In this document: piece after piece, positions 1 through 11,273 of the stretch
Position numbering within the stretch: position 1 is the stretch's first letter
How the letters are laid out: the number at the start of each line of letters is the position of its first letter
Source: Cryptomeria japonica
Taxonomy: Eukaryota > Streptophyta > Pinopsida > Cupressales > Cupressaceae
Length of the DNA stretch: 64,000 bases
NCBI RefSeq assembly: GCF_030272615.1
Contig: NC_081406.1
Location: 140,958,361 to 141,022,360 of the forward strand
Direction of reading: 5' to 3'
The notes under the pieces: model-generated
Told to the model about the DNA's origin: nothing
Databases searched by the model: none
What the model saw: the letters and a program-made list of their open reading frames with translations, nothing else
Translations under genes and position numbers: made by a program

Positions 1-527
1 TTATGACCATCTAGATGTGTGTTCGACCTAGAAATTCATTCTACCTATTTGCATGGAGATCAAACATACACAAACAAGGAATTCTCTATATCACACTAGA
101 CTCACAATGTCCTCATATCCTTGGAGAAGCCCTAGTAGTACTACGATATAATAAACAACCAACAAAATAGGTGAACATATACCCCATCCTCACCTTTCTA
201 TTCAAAGACATCCTAGAGGTAGAATCTCTAGTTAGAGACATCCTAGAAAAGATAAAAGATATGTCACCAAAAGATAAAATTAAAAGAAAACCAAGACTTG
301 ACACAAAAATAAACTATAATCCTCAAATTATTAGTCTCTCTTGCCACATATGTTAACATGTTTGATTTGGTCACAATGTTGTTTTCCTGACAAAGGACAG
401 ATAATAGTGAAAAACCATGTCATTGCCAAAGTATACTAAAAGATTTGATTTGTTGAAAGCTCACCATTGATTGCACTCACTTGAAACTAATTGAATACAT
501 GAAATTGACACTTTTATTATGGAGAAG
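1..527. other. Non-coding flank left of Copia-1
   Basis: No coding, RNA or repeat signal was recognised here. The short open frames at about 113-356 overlap one another on both strands and resemble nothing familiar. Because the copia element at 533-9202 has a target-site duplication, this stretch was once contiguous with the sequence from 9203 onward, which leads into the gypsy remnant at 9.7-13.2 kb. Confidence 0.5.
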
Positions 528-532
528 AATGA
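528..532. repeat. Copia-1 target-site duplication, left
   Basis: AATGA immediately precedes the 5' LTR and is repeated perfectly at 9203-9207 directly after the 3' LTR. Confidence 0.9.
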
Positions 533-1132
533 CATTGGCAATATGTAGGAATTGATTATGTGTTGTCATTGATGTCAACACTGCTCCGATTGGACATGGT
601 TTTGGTAGAGGATATTAGAGATTGTACTCCAGTATGTTTAGATTGTTGGATTCAGTTTTGGAAGGATATTCATGATGATTATATGTATGCCATATTCAGT
701 TGGTTTGTGATTTGGTGCTTTGAAATCTATTGATTATGTTCTAGACTGTTGGTTGATGTTATTGGTCCCAATTGGTGATATTTGATGAAATGGTTAAGTG
801 GTTTTGATGCGGCTTCTAGAAATGGTTCTTAACATGCTAAAGGTTCTCTTGATCGTGTCCCAATTTTTGGTGGCTTCGTATTGGCTAGTGTGAAGATTTG
901 GTGATCATATTTAGGTCCTGTAGGATATTATATTTTATTGACACTAAGAGTTTTTCCTAGTTGGTGTAATGTGTTTCGGTTGATCCAGAATCCTCTCCGG
1001 AAGTGTTTGATTATTTGAGGATGTTATTTGGATCCTTGGCTGACATGGGTTGTGATCTAATAATTTTTTTATGCATTGTAACGATAAATTTATATTAGGG
1101 TGGCCAACCTACTTGTTTAGGTCTATGTAATG

Positions 1133-1140
1133 TATAAATA
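1133..1140 (+). promoter_or_regulatory. TATA box of Copia-1 5' LTR
   Basis: TATAAATA occurs at the matching place in both LTRs (1133-1140 and about 8624-8631), roughly the middle of the LTR, where the U3/R promoter of a copia element is expected. Function is inferred only. Confidence 0.55.
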
Positions 1141-1573
1141 TGATTGTAAGATCTCATTGTAGATCATGAATGAATGATGGATGGATTGGATGCATAGATG
1201 AGAGATTAACGAGTATATGTAGATGAAAAATAGGGTCTGCAAGGTTGATAGAGGTTGTTGATAAACTTGTATGAGTATTTAGTCCTTTGGTTGTGTTGTA
1301 GACAATATGCTTAACCAAAATTGTAACCAAACATTAGGAGATGCTATTTTCACACTTCATTTGCTCCAAATTGTAGTATGATGATTATGTAAGTTAGTGA
1401 GACTTCCCTTTTGTGTTGAGGAGTGTTCTCTAGGCAATTGGCCTGATTGCAAGTGCAATCCCCATTGTAATATTTTTACATACTGCTGCAATAGTATTAT
1501 ATGATTGTGGGTAGGATTTCCTACCATGGTTTTTTCCTTCACCGGGTTTTCCATGTCAGAATATTGGTTTTGT

Positions 1574-3124
1574 TGTTAATCATAGAGGGTCTGATTAATA
1601 CTGAGAGGGGGGGTGAATTAGTATTAACACCACTTGAAAAAATGAAAATTAAAATTATCAAACATTCACCAAATCAAACATAAACCAACATTAGAGTCAA
1701 TTACCAATATCGATATCTATTGATAATCATCTACTAAACTGATATATCAATGTTGCTCATAATTTTTCATTAACCATGCATAAATTAAACTAAATCATAA
1801 CATCACATCAAAACATTCACCATATGAACACCATGATTTTCATGTGGAAACCCAAATAGGGAAAAAACCACAGTGGGAATTGGTACCCACAAGAATTGTG
1901 CACTCTTTCAGAATGCACCCTATTAGGAGCCTATCCTAGTTAGGATCTTACAAAGGTTCCATGTTAGGAGAAGACCGTGTTAGGAGTCACTCAGTTAAGG
2001 GATTTAGATGATGAGCCCTATTAGGAGCTTTGACCAGTTAGGATCAACCTTGCAAGAGGATTTTGAACTCAGATGTTGAATCACCCTATTAGGGGATTTA
2101 TAATGTAAGGCCTATTAGGACCTACCCAGTTAAGGGATTTTGTCTGTTGCAACTGTTAGGGAATAACAAGGAATGATCTAGGTATAGCACTCAATTGCTT
2201 GCTTGATCAGATCCAATTATGCTCCAAATCCGCAACACTTAGGTAGATCTTTGATACTTTGGTTTGGCTTCACACTCTTCTCAAAAACCACTGACACAAC
2301 AAACAACATCTATACCAACATAATAAATTTTACAACTAGGTCGGCAACTAAAACCATAGAGACATCAATATTTTACAATACAGATTATCAAGAACCATAT
2401 CAGATCATCATACAGATTATTACAATATTTTACAAGACAATATCAACCGTTGAGTGATTGTAACTCATCACAACAAATCGATTTGATACAAAGTCAAACC
2501 CTTACAACACTCTTCTAAGCGTTTCATTGTTTCCCAAGAGATTCCATCTCCAAACACTCCAAAATAGCAATTTAATTTTCTACACGGGTTGTGCAACGTC
2601 ACCTCCAATATTTGAAATTGATGTAGATCACCACCAAACCAAAAATCATTGTTGGTTGAGAGAATTCTTTACCAGTCCTTAAACCCTTCTTAAACCCTAG
2701 CAAAAACTCAACAGAAATCATAAACAGGACTTCCGATTGCGAAAACATAATGCGGTTCTGGTCAGATACATATCAAATTGATACAAACTCACATTCCAAA
2801 CCGCAACCCCTCAATCATCACCAAATGCCATATCCAATCAAAACATTTCCTCATTTACCAGTTAAGGTCCTAATTCCTAGTTTCCTATTTCATTACCAGT
2901 AAGCTCTTTCTGATAGACCAAAAAGACATATGATAAAATACAACAAAAGTAAATATTAGCTATCATGAATAAACATCAGTTGCCATCAATGACAATATAA
3001 ATAACTAATCAAAGTCATCCAATCATGCAATCTCAATCTCTTCATCTCAATGCCTTCACTAAAAATCCTTTATCAGTTTAGTGATCATTCTTCATCTGCA
3101 TCAGTTATGCTAATCATGCCAATA
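1574..3124 (-). mobile_element. Solo LTR inserted in Copia-1 5' LTR
   Basis: A 1.55-kb sequence absent from the 3' LTR. Its + strand begins TGTTAATCAT and soon shows GAGAGGGGGGGTGAATTAG, the reverse complement of the conserved 3' end of the copia LTRs here, so it lies in minus orientation. Its other end reads CATGCCAATA, consistent with an LTR start TGTTGGCATG carrying one transition. The flanks TTTGT (1569-1573) and GTTGT (3125-3129) fit a 5-bp target duplication with one mismatch. No internal coding domain is present, so it is a solo LTR left by recombination. Related minus-oriented LTRs occur at 48361 and 52462. Confidence 0.8.
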
Positions 3125-3275
3125 GTTGTGTGTTGTGTACTCTCATGCTTTATCTTTCATAGTGATGTTCTCATTTTTCTTCGATAGAAGGTTTATAATT
3201 TGCAATAATTGTTTAACTCGTGGAAAAAAAATTCACCCCCCCCCTTTCAGTTTTCCTCTGGTTCATTCTAACAAT

Positions 3276-3291
3276 TGGTATCAAAGTAAGG
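3276..3291 (+). other. Primer-binding site of Copia-1
   Basis: TGGTATCAAAG begins two bases after the 5' LTR. This is one substitution from the usual plant copia primer site complementary to initiator methionine tRNA (TGGTATCAGAGC). Confidence 0.85.
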
Positions 3292-3328
3292 TCCTCTTTG
3301 CAGAAGCCTAACCACTTGAGGAGATCCG

Positions 3329-4233
3329 ATGGTATCAAGTTCTTCATCTAATTTCTACTAGAAGGAGTGTCCTAGATTTCATGGTATAAATTAGAAATTA
3401 TGGAAGGAGTGAATGAGGATTCATCTAAGATGTCATGGAGCTGAGATATGGGAGATAACAGAAAAAGCTTATACACCTCATGATCCTAGTTATGAAACAT
3501 TGGCACCTATTGATGAACATAAGAATGATGATAATGATGTCAGAGCAAAAGAAGCATTTTTAAATGCCCTACCAGATGAAAAATTGTTGAATGTCATATA
3601 GCTAGAAAATGCAAAGAAGATCTGGTTGAAGCTGGAAACTCTATATGAAGGTGACCAAGTAGTAAAGATTGTAAAACTTGAAGGTTACCAAGTGAGATAT
3701 GAAAATTTGAAGATGGAAGAAGATGAAAAGATAAGTTCTTTCATGGATAGAGTGAATGAGATTGTGTCATGGGAATTAAATGTTGCGGTGGAACAGTTAA
3801 TGAAGATGAGATCATTTCAAAAATTCCAAGAGTTATACCTTCGACTTACAAAATGAAAGCTACTGCAATAAATGAACTCCAGACAATGTCAAATACCCCT
3901 ATTACCAGAGATACATTATTTGGGAAATTGACTGCTTTTGAACTTGAAGAGCTTGGAGATCAAAATGCTACTAAAATAAAAATTGCATTTAAAGCATCTG
4001 CCTCCAATAAGAAGAAGATAGATTGGAAAGAGTTATATGCTAAAGAGATGGAAGACATTGAAAGAGAGAACATAGAACTTGAAGAATTGGAAGCCCTAAT
4101 TGCTAGAAGAATCCCTAAAGGACTAGATGGAAGTAAGTATGAAGGAAAAGTTCCATTTAAAAGTTTTTCATGCAATAATATTGGTCACTTTTCTTCTAGA
4201 TGTCTTGAAAGAGATGGATAGAATCATGAAAGA
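3329..4233 (+). pseudogene. gag: Copia-1 gag (broken)
   Basis: Structural capsid protein that would form the element's cytoplasmic particle. The start at 3329 is chosen because the frame from that ATG reads into a copia gag N-terminus with the pattern PRFHG...LWKE...HLR...IWEITEKAY. In-frame stops lie at 3359, 3392, 3410 and 3599, and a frameshift lies near 3768. The next frame (3769-4221) carries the central gag helices and ends with a zinc-knuckle remnant, CNNIGHFSSRC, whose first cysteine is replaced by serine. A TAG at 4219 separates it from the pol frame. Family membership is clear; function is lost. Confidence 0.88.
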
Positions 4234-5755
4234 TTTTTGAGGAATTATAAACCTAATCCGGAATATCAAATCAAACCTAAATATAAAAAGAATAAGGATA
4301 AATCATGTTATGATGTTGGTGATGATGATTTTGATATTACTAATGATTCTAATGATGATGAACCTATAAGTGGATCTGGTAATGGAAGCTTGGGTAGTGG
4401 AAAAGATTGGGTCTTTATTGCTATCAAGGATGAATCTATGAAACCTGTCAATGATACAACTCATACTGAGGAGAAATCCCTAGTTGCTAAAATTGAAGAG
4501 AAAGATGAATGGGTTATAAATAGTGGTTGCTCACACCACATGACCAATGATAAGAGGAAATTCCTAACTCTGCAAGAATTTGATGGTGGACTAGTCAGAT
4601 TTGGAGACAACAAGGCATGCAAGATCAAAGGAAAAGGAACAATATCCTTGGATGGTAAGAACAATACTGACAATGTTTATTATGTTGAATATTTGAAGCA
4701 TAATCTCTTGAGTGTGGGAAAAATGGTGGATAGAGGATTTCATTTGCAATTCAAAGATGGAAAATGCAAGATTATCAATAGATCTAGATTGGAAATTGAA
4801 TCTGAAACTTAGACCAAAGGAAATATCTTTCATTTGAACTCCAGTGAGAAGACTTGCTTGATTGCTTAGATTGATGAAAGTTGGCTATGGCATAAAAGGA
4901 TGTGTCATGTGAATCTTGATCACATAGTAAAGATTAGTTCAATCAAGGTTGTCAAAGATTTGCCCAAGATCATCAAGCCTCATAATCTGGTATGTAGAGA
5001 ATGTCAAATGGGTAAGCAAGTTAAAACTTCTTAAAAAACATACATGATAGATCTAATGAAATTCTTTATCTTATTCATACTGATCTATGTGGTCCAACAA
5101 GGACTAAAAGCTTTCAAGGAGATAGATACTTTACGTTTCTTATTGATGATTACTCTAGAATGATATGGGTTGCATTTTTGAAAGAAAAATTAGAATCCCT
5201 TGAGAAATTCAAAATATTCAGAGCTATGGTTGAGACAGAAACATGATTAAAAATAAAATTCTTAAGATCAAATCAAGGTGGTGAATGTACATCTAGTAAA
5301 TTCAACAATTTTTGTGAGAAATATGGAATCAAAAGGCAATTCTCTGGACCTAGAACTCCACAATATAATGGAGTAGTGGAAAGAAACAATAGAACTATCT
5401 TAGATGTTGTAAGGACAATGATGATGGAAGACAAATTGCCTCATATTTATTAGAGAGAAGCTATCAGTACTGAAGTATACACTTTCAATAGAATACACAT
5501 AAAAGGTGATACTGGTAAGACACCTTATGAATTATGGTTCAGTCATACTCCTATTGTCGAGTATTTCAAAAAAATTGGAAGAAAATACTTATATCAGAAG
5601 AGATGATGGAATAGGAAAATTTGATCCTAGATGTGATGAAGGAATATTCCTGGGTTATTTTACTAAGAGCAAAGCATATGGATGTTTTAATAAAAGATTG
5701 CAAAGAATAGTGGAAAGCACAAATGTCAGAGTGGATGAGAAAAGAAAAAATTAGA
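4234..5755 (+). pseudogene. pol: Copia-1 protease and integrase (broken)
   Basis: First half of the copia pol polyprotein. The protease active site, normally W-x-x-DSG-CS-HM, reads WVINSGCSHHM: the catalytic Asp is Asn (codon 4519-4521). After a stop at 4810 comes the gag-pre-integrase zinc-binding region with WLWHKRMCHVNL and VCRECQMGK (about 4870-5030), then the integrase core. Of the D,D-35-E triad the first Asp is kept in IHTDLCG (codon 5082), the second is changed to Asn in SNQGGE (codon 5271; normal SDNGGE), and the Glu survives in NGVVERNNRT (codon 5379). Stops and frame changes occur near 5031, 5244 and 5451. Both enzymes would be inactive. Confidence 0.9.
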
Positions 5756-5940
5756 TAAGATCATATGAGTAATGGACCAGAAGATGAGATTGTCAAATCA
5801 AAACTAGTGATGCAAGAATCATATAACATCAAAAAATTGATCCAATTGCTCCGATAACATCAAAAAATTGCACAGTAACTATTGAAGAGTATAAAGAGCC
5901 AGAAATTCATGATAATCCAAAGACTCCCAAGTATGTAAAG
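5756..5940 (+). other. Linker between Copia-1 integrase and RT
   Basis: Degenerate low-complexity spacer typical of the region between copia integrase and reverse transcriptase. It contains a short repeated phrase (CATCAAAAAATTG twice, near 5827 and 5859) and no recognisable domain. Confidence 0.5.
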
Positions 5941-7572
5941 TTGAATCATTTTGAAGATCAAAATATTGGAGATAAGAGAAAAGATGTGATGACAAGAAGA
6001 AGGTTAGCTACTGAAGAGGTGTGTTTAATCTCTCAAATTGAACTGGAATCAATTATTGAAGCATGTAAAGATGAGAATTGGATGAAAGCAATGGAAGAGG
6101 AATTAAATCAGATAGAAAAGAATAACACATGGGAATTGGTTCCTAGGCCTAAAGATAAAAATGTTATTGGAACTAAATGGGTATTCAGAAACAAATTAAA
6201 TGAAGAAGGATAGGTTGTAAGAAACAAAGATAGATTGGTTTCCAAAGGATACTCACAACAAGAACAAATTGATTATGATGAAACTTATGCTCTGGTTGCA
6301 AGGATTGAAGTACTAAGACTATTTCTTTCCTATGTTGCACACAAGGACTACAAGGTATATCAAATGGATGTCAAATGTGCATTCCTAAATGGAGATCTTG
6401 AAGAAGTCCACATTGAGCAACCTGATGGATTTTCACTATCAGAGGACAAGGACATGGTTTGTAGATTGAGGAAAGCCTTATATGGATTGAAACAAGCCCC
6501 TAGAGCCTAGTATGCTAGATTGGATAAACATATTTTGAAGCTCGGATTTAGAAAAGGTAATGTTGATAACAACTTATATTATAAGATTGAGCATGATGAC
6601 ATATTGATCATTGCAGTCTTTGTTGATGATATCATTTTTGGAGGAGAAGAAAATCTATGCATGACATTTTTCAGTGACATGAAGAATGAATTTGAAATGT
6701 CTATGATTGGTGAGATAAAAATCTTCTTAGGTTTGTAGATCACTCAAACTAATAAAAGTATTTTCATTTGTCAAACTAAATATGTGAAAGAATTGCTAAA
6801 GAAATTTGGACTTGAAAACTCAAAACCAATTGGAACCCCTATGGTAACCAGTTGCAAACTGTCAAAGAAAGATGAATCTCCTACAATGAACTCAACTAGA
6901 TACACATCAATGCTTGGTGGACTACTGTAATTAACTTAGACTAGACTAGATATAATGACTGTTGTCTACATTGCTTCTAGATTTCAACCTAATCCAAGAG
7001 AAAATCATGAAATTATTGTTAAAAGAATATTCAAATATTTGAAAGGAACAACAGATTATAGGTTATGGTATCCGAAGGATGATGATTTTAGATTATGTGC
7101 CTATACAGACTCAAATTGGGAAGGAGATGTTGATGATTGAAAGAGCACTACAAGTGGCGCATTCTTTCTTGGGAATAAATTAGTCTCATGGCTTAGAAAA
7201 AAACAATCATGCACTTCATTATCCATTGTTGAAACTGAATATGCAGCTGCTGCAACAAATTGTACTCATATCTTATGGATGAAGCAAATGTTGAAGGATA
7301 TAAGGATAATTTATGATGAGCCTATTCTTATTCACTATGATAATACAACTGCTATTGATATGTCAAAGAGTCTAGTATTTCATTCCAAATTAAAACACAC
7401 ATCTATAAGACATAATTTCTTGAAAGAAAAGGTTGAAGCAAAGGAAGTCGGATTGGTAAATGTACCCACTTAGGAATAGATTGCAGATATTCTAACAAAA
7501 CCATTGCCTAAGGATACTTTTAAATACCTCAGAAATAAATTAGGGGTCACCACCCCTTCAGAAGAGACTTAG
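5941..7572 (+). pseudogene. pol: Copia-1 reverse transcriptase and RNase H (broken)
   Basis: The RT (RVT_2 family) copies the element RNA into DNA. Recognisable blocks are WELVPRPKDKNVIGTKWVF (about 6130), [33 protein letters not shown] and the catalytic FVDDIIFGG (6619-6645). RNase H follows with YTDSNWEGD (about 7105), SWLRKKQS, TEYAAAA and the C-terminal ADILTKPLPKDTF (about 7487). In-frame stops at 6211, 6508, 6736, 6937, 7138 and 7471 break it. Several sit where the family has Trp, Gln or Arg, as expected from C-to-T or G-to-A decay. The catalytic aspartates of RT are still readable. Confidence 0.92.
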
Positions 7573-7990
7573 AGACTTAGAGATGCATCAATCCAATGAG
7601 CTTATCATAAATATCTTCTAATCTAGGTTGATGAGATGGTGTTGCTACTCAGCGGGAGTAGTTAGCGGATTGGTTCAATACCTTGGCATCAACCCTTCGA
7701 CATTGATGTCAAAGGGGGAGATATGTCCATATGAAAAATAGCAAAACATATTCCAGTATGGGGGAGAGACATTTCAGAAAGAGAACTAGATATATCAGAC
7801 TAGTCAGAGATTAGTTAGCTCTTTTGTTGTTATACTGGGAGAGATTTTGTTGTTCTTCCTTGGGTAAGACTATTTGAGAGTTTTATTTTGACTCCTAACA
7901 TTTTTTGGTTTTTGGGAGAGAGTTTCTAGGAGATTATTGGTATTCCTTGGCACTTGGATGTTTTTCGCATTCAGTGTTGCCTTCAATGTC
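7573..7990 (+). other. 3' untranslated region of Copia-1
   Basis: Non-coding sequence between pol and the 3' LTR. It holds an upstream copy of the polypurine tract (AAAGGGGGAGAT at 7711-7722, after GATGTC) about 280 bp before the LTR-adjacent one. Confidence 0.55.
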
Positions 7991-8002
7991 AAAGGGGGAG
8001 AT
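7991..8002 (+). other. Polypurine tract of Copia-1
   Basis: AAAGGGGGAGAT directly precedes the TGTTGG start of the 3' LTR and is the expected plus-strand primer. Confidence 0.85.
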
Positions 8003-9202
8003 TGTTGGCAATATCGAGGAATTGATTATGTGTTGTCATTAATGTCAACACTGCTCTGGTTAGTTGCTAACCTACTCCAATTGGACATGGTTTTGGCAGA
8101 GGATATCAGAGATTCTGCTCTGATATGTTCAGATTGTTGGATTCAGTTTTGGAAGGATATTCATGATGAATATATGTATGTCATATTTAGCTAGTTTGTG
8201 ATTGGGTGCTTCAGAAACTTTTGATTAAGTTCGAGACTGACGGTTGATGTTCTTAGTCCCAGTTGGTGATATTTGATGAAATGGTTAAGTGGTTTTGATG
8301 TGGCTTCTAGAAATGGTTCTTAGTGTGCTAAAGGTGTTCCTGATTGTGTCCTAACTTTTGGGTGGCTTCTCATTGGCTAGTGTGAAGATTTGGTGATCTT
8401 ATTTGGGTCCGATAGGATATTCTGTGTTATTGACATTGAGGATTTTTCCTGGTTGGTGTAACATGTTGTGATTGATCCAGAATCCTTTTCAGAAGTGTTT
8501 GATAATTTGAGGATGTTATTTGGATCCTTGACCAATATGGGTTGTGATTCAATTATTGTTTTATGCATTGTAATGATAAATTTATATTAGGGTGGCTGAC
8601 CTACTTGTTTAGGTCTATGTAACGTATAAATATGATTGTAAAATCTCATTGTAGATCATGAATGAATGATGGATGGATTGGATGCACAGATGAGTAATTA
8701 ATGAATATATGTAGATGTGAAGGTCTACAAGGTTGATAGAGGTTGTTGATCAAGTTGTATGAGGATTTAGTCCTCCAGTTGTGTTGTAGACAATATGCTT
8801 AACTAGAACTATAACCAAGCATTAGGAGATGCTATTTTCGTAGTTCATTTCTTCCAGATTGTAGTCTGATGATTATGTAAGTCAGTGAGACTTCCCTTTT
8901 GTGTTGAGGAGTGTCCTCTAGGCGGTTGGCTTGATTCCAAGTGCAATCCTCATTGCAATATTTTCACATACTATGGCAAAAGTATTATCTGATTGTGGGT
9001 AGGGTTTCCCACTATGGTTTTTCCCTTCACTAGGTTTTCCATGTCAAAATATTGGTGTTGTGTGTTGTGTATTCTCATGCTTTACCTTTCATAGTGTTGT
9101 TCTCATTTTTCTCAGTAGAAGGTTTATAATCTACAATAATTGTTTAACTTGTGGAAAATTGATTCACCCCCCCTCTTAGTTTTCCTCTGTTTCATTCTAA
9201 CA
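8003..9202 (+). repeat. Copia-1 3' LTR
   Basis: A 1.2-kb LTR beginning TGTTGG and ending CTAACA. It matches 533-1573 plus 3125-3273 of the left copy, which fixes the borders of the solo-LTR insertion. It is followed by the AATGA target duplication. Confidence 0.94.
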
Positions 9203-9207
9203 AATGA
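9203..9207. repeat. Copia-1 target-site duplication, right
   Basis: AATGA, identical to 528-532. Confidence 0.9.
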
Positions 9208-9739
9208 AAATTTATTACGGATTTGCAATGCAAGTGACCTTTTATTGCAGATTGTTCACGAAAAGAAAGAAGAATTAAAATATGATGCTCCTCAAAACAT
9301 GTGATGCTAGACGTTCCACTTCCATTACTAGATTTAAGATTTTGCCCTAGTTACAAATTGGACCTAATTTATTATCAAAGGAAAGGGTGAAAAGGGTTTT
9401 ATTATGAATGTTGAACCAATCTTAGGTATATAAATAACAAGCCATGAAGGGAATCATTATAACATCAATGCCATTGACTCTCACACTTTCTGGGTAATTG
9501 TTATAGCTCTGAAAAGCTCTTTGTTTAATCAGCTCTGCAAGTTTCAAAATTTGGTTGTGAGTAGCGACATCATGGGTGGAAATAGGAGGCGATATGAACC
9601 AAGTAGCTGTAAATAATGGAAACAGAAGGAAGAGGTGTGGGGTATTTTGTAGAAGGGTGGTCTCTCAAACTTCATAAAGAGACTCCACAGCTGAGATGGT
9701 ATGGTAACTAGTCTTTTTTGCAAGAACTAGAAGAAGGGT
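9208..9739 (+). other. Upstream region of the antisense-type ORF at 9.74 kb
   Basis: No coding domain. It holds a TATA-like site (9427-9435) and a first ATG at 9572 opening a 14-codon arginine-rich frame (MGGNRRRYEP). Possible GT donors lie at 9603 and 9609, and a T-rich run ending in AAG lies at about 9714-9725. By analogy with the spliced antisense gene at 36.4-39.6 kb this could be a first exon and intron, but the frame does not clearly connect, so this is speculative. Confidence 0.35.
9427..9435 (+). promoter_or_regulatory. TATA-like site upstream of the 9.74-kb ORF
   Basis: TATATAAAT lies about 310 bp before the ORF start. It is the same arrangement as the TATA box before the antisense PMD gene of the Tat element. 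Assigned by position only. Confidence 0.35.
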
Positions 9740-11273
9740 ATGTTAAAAATGGGCGACCAAATGGTGGAAATTGATGAAGATTTAATTGCTCAAGCCACGA
9801 GCCTCACTAGGGAAGGTTGCAACTTCTATAGAGATAGGAAGGTCAGCAAGGAAGCTATTGAAAGGTACCCGGTAACTTAGAAAGAGAAAAAATGACTGGT
9901 AAAGTTGAGCAAAACCTACTACCCGCCTAGGGCTTTTGCCAAACCCTGGTGGGAGATTCTCTTTGTTTTAATGTGGTATATTACTCTAGATGGTAGGTTT
10001 ATGAAATTTTATGGGTATCACTTTGTTCTGTTGAATCACTTTAGGCACAATGATAAGGTGAATTTCCCTTATTTCTTGCTTTTCTCGATGAATGCATCCC
10101 TTAAGGCCCACAAAGAGAATCCTCTGGGTGACACTACAATGCACCAAGGCCTAATGGTCCTAATTTATGACCATTTAAAGGCCAACCAAATTGCCCGGAT
10201 GCAGCCCTCTATGGACTCTGAGGAAGAAATGTCTGATTCTGCCTTTTTAGAGGAGGAGGAATCTGATAATGACTCTTCATTTGATACAGAGGATAGTTCT
10301 GATGATTTGGAGTATGAAAGTAGTAAGAAGAGGAACACAAGACCCTCATCATCCAAGGTCAAAAATATTCAAAACAAACCCCTGATTAGCATCTCTTCGG
10401 AAGAGGAGGATTCAGATTATTTTGAGAAGAAGAACCCTAAAGGGTTGCTGAAGAAGAAAATTAAAAAACCAAACCCAAACCTGGAAAAAGCATAAGAAAA
10501 AAGAGGAGACTGGCAAGGAACTAGAAGTTGACAAGCAAGCAAGGACCCTAGAAGCTGAGCATGACCTGGGAAAGGAGACCATGGAAGAGACTCTCAGGGC
10601 TGCTGACACTATTTCCACCCTCCACATCCCCAAAGAAGAATAGGTCACCCCTGGAAAAGTGGCTCCCCCTTATGGCCCTCCTCCTAAGGGCTTGCATGGT
10701 TTCATGGAAACAATGGAGTGGCTCATTAATGGTTACAAGAAAGCTGTGGATGAGTATAAAAAACTCTGCAACAGAGTCTTGATTCTGGAGACCATTAATA
10801 CAAGGGAGGGGAATACAATGGTCGACTATATTAAGGACCTGAAAAACACCATTGCTAAAGCGAAAGACATCAGAGATGCTTTCAACCCCAGGTTTGAGAA
10901 GATTGAAAAGGAGATGCTGGACAGAAAAAGCCTTGTGGATACTAGTGAAAAAATCCTCTCGGACACTATTACCAAAGTGGAAAAAATTGAGGAGTGCCTA
11001 AAGAATATCGTGGAGCAGAGCCTAAGTATCCTGAAGATCTCGGCCAACAAAACCCACACCCTCATCAGCAAGCTTGATGATGACAAGGAAATCCAGGACT
11101 TAGACTTGGAAGCTAAAGGAACAATGGAAGCTCAAGGTCCCAAAACCTGCACCAGAGGCAAGAGGAAGGAAAAGAAACTAAACAAGGATCTGGAAGATAT
11201 GAAAGCTATCGGGGCCACCTATGATGAGTTGGTGATAAAGGCGGAGGATCTGCTAAAGAAAATTGTTGTGTAG
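9740..11273 (+). pseudogene. Uncharacterised retroelement ORF antisense to a gypsy pol
   Basis: A roughly 510-codon frame with limited damage: a TAG and a TGA near codons 45-50, one frameshift near 10485, and a TAG near 10640. It begins MLKMGDQMVEIDEDLIAQ and then has a Trp/aromatic-rich segment with TYYPPRAFAKPWWEILF, YITLDGRF, YHFVLLNHFRH and MHQGLMVLIYDH. A Ser/Asp/Glu-rich stretch, a Lys-rich stretch and a C-terminal coiled-coil-like region (about 10690-11270) follow. I do not recognise a named domain; the style matches ORFs found with plant retroelements. It lies tail-to-tail with, and downstream of, the integrase remnant on the minus strand (11767-12000). That is the same relation as the antisense PMD gene to its pol at 35-38 kb, so I infer it is the extra antisense ORF of that older gypsy element. 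Confidence 0.6.

Larger units (their letters stand above)
533..3273 (+). repeat. Copia-1 5' LTR (split by a solo LTR)
   Basis: Aligns along its length with the 3' LTR at 8003-9202, but is 2.74 kb instead of 1.20 kb because a 1.55-kb sequence (1574-3124) interrupts it. It ends in CTAACA, as the 3' copy does, and is followed by a tRNA-iMet-type primer site. Both copies share the stretch ATTCACCCCCCC near the 3' end, a feature seen in the other copia-type LTRs of this window. Confidence 0.92.
533..9202 (+). mobile_element. Copia-1: degenerate Ty1-copia LTR retrotransposon
   Basis: A full-structure Ty1-copia element. The order is 5' LTR (533-3273, interrupted), primer-binding site, gag, protease, integrase, reverse transcriptase, RNase H, polypurine tract and 3' LTR (8003-9202). 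Integrase lying before RT is diagnostic of copia. The 5-bp sequence AATGA at 528-532 recurs at 9203-9207 and is the target-site duplication. The outer end of the 5' LTR now reads CA instead of TG, while the 3' LTR still begins TGTTGG. Many stops, frameshifts and catalytic substitutions show it is long dead. The LTRs differ by many substitutions and a roughly 25-bp indel near their start, so the insertion is old. Confidence 0.95.

Noticed and set aside
9572-9725. First exon and intron of the 9.74-kb ORF
   Set aside because: Donor and acceptor candidates are weak, and a stop lies just upstream of the ORF start in the same frame, so it is noted but not called.
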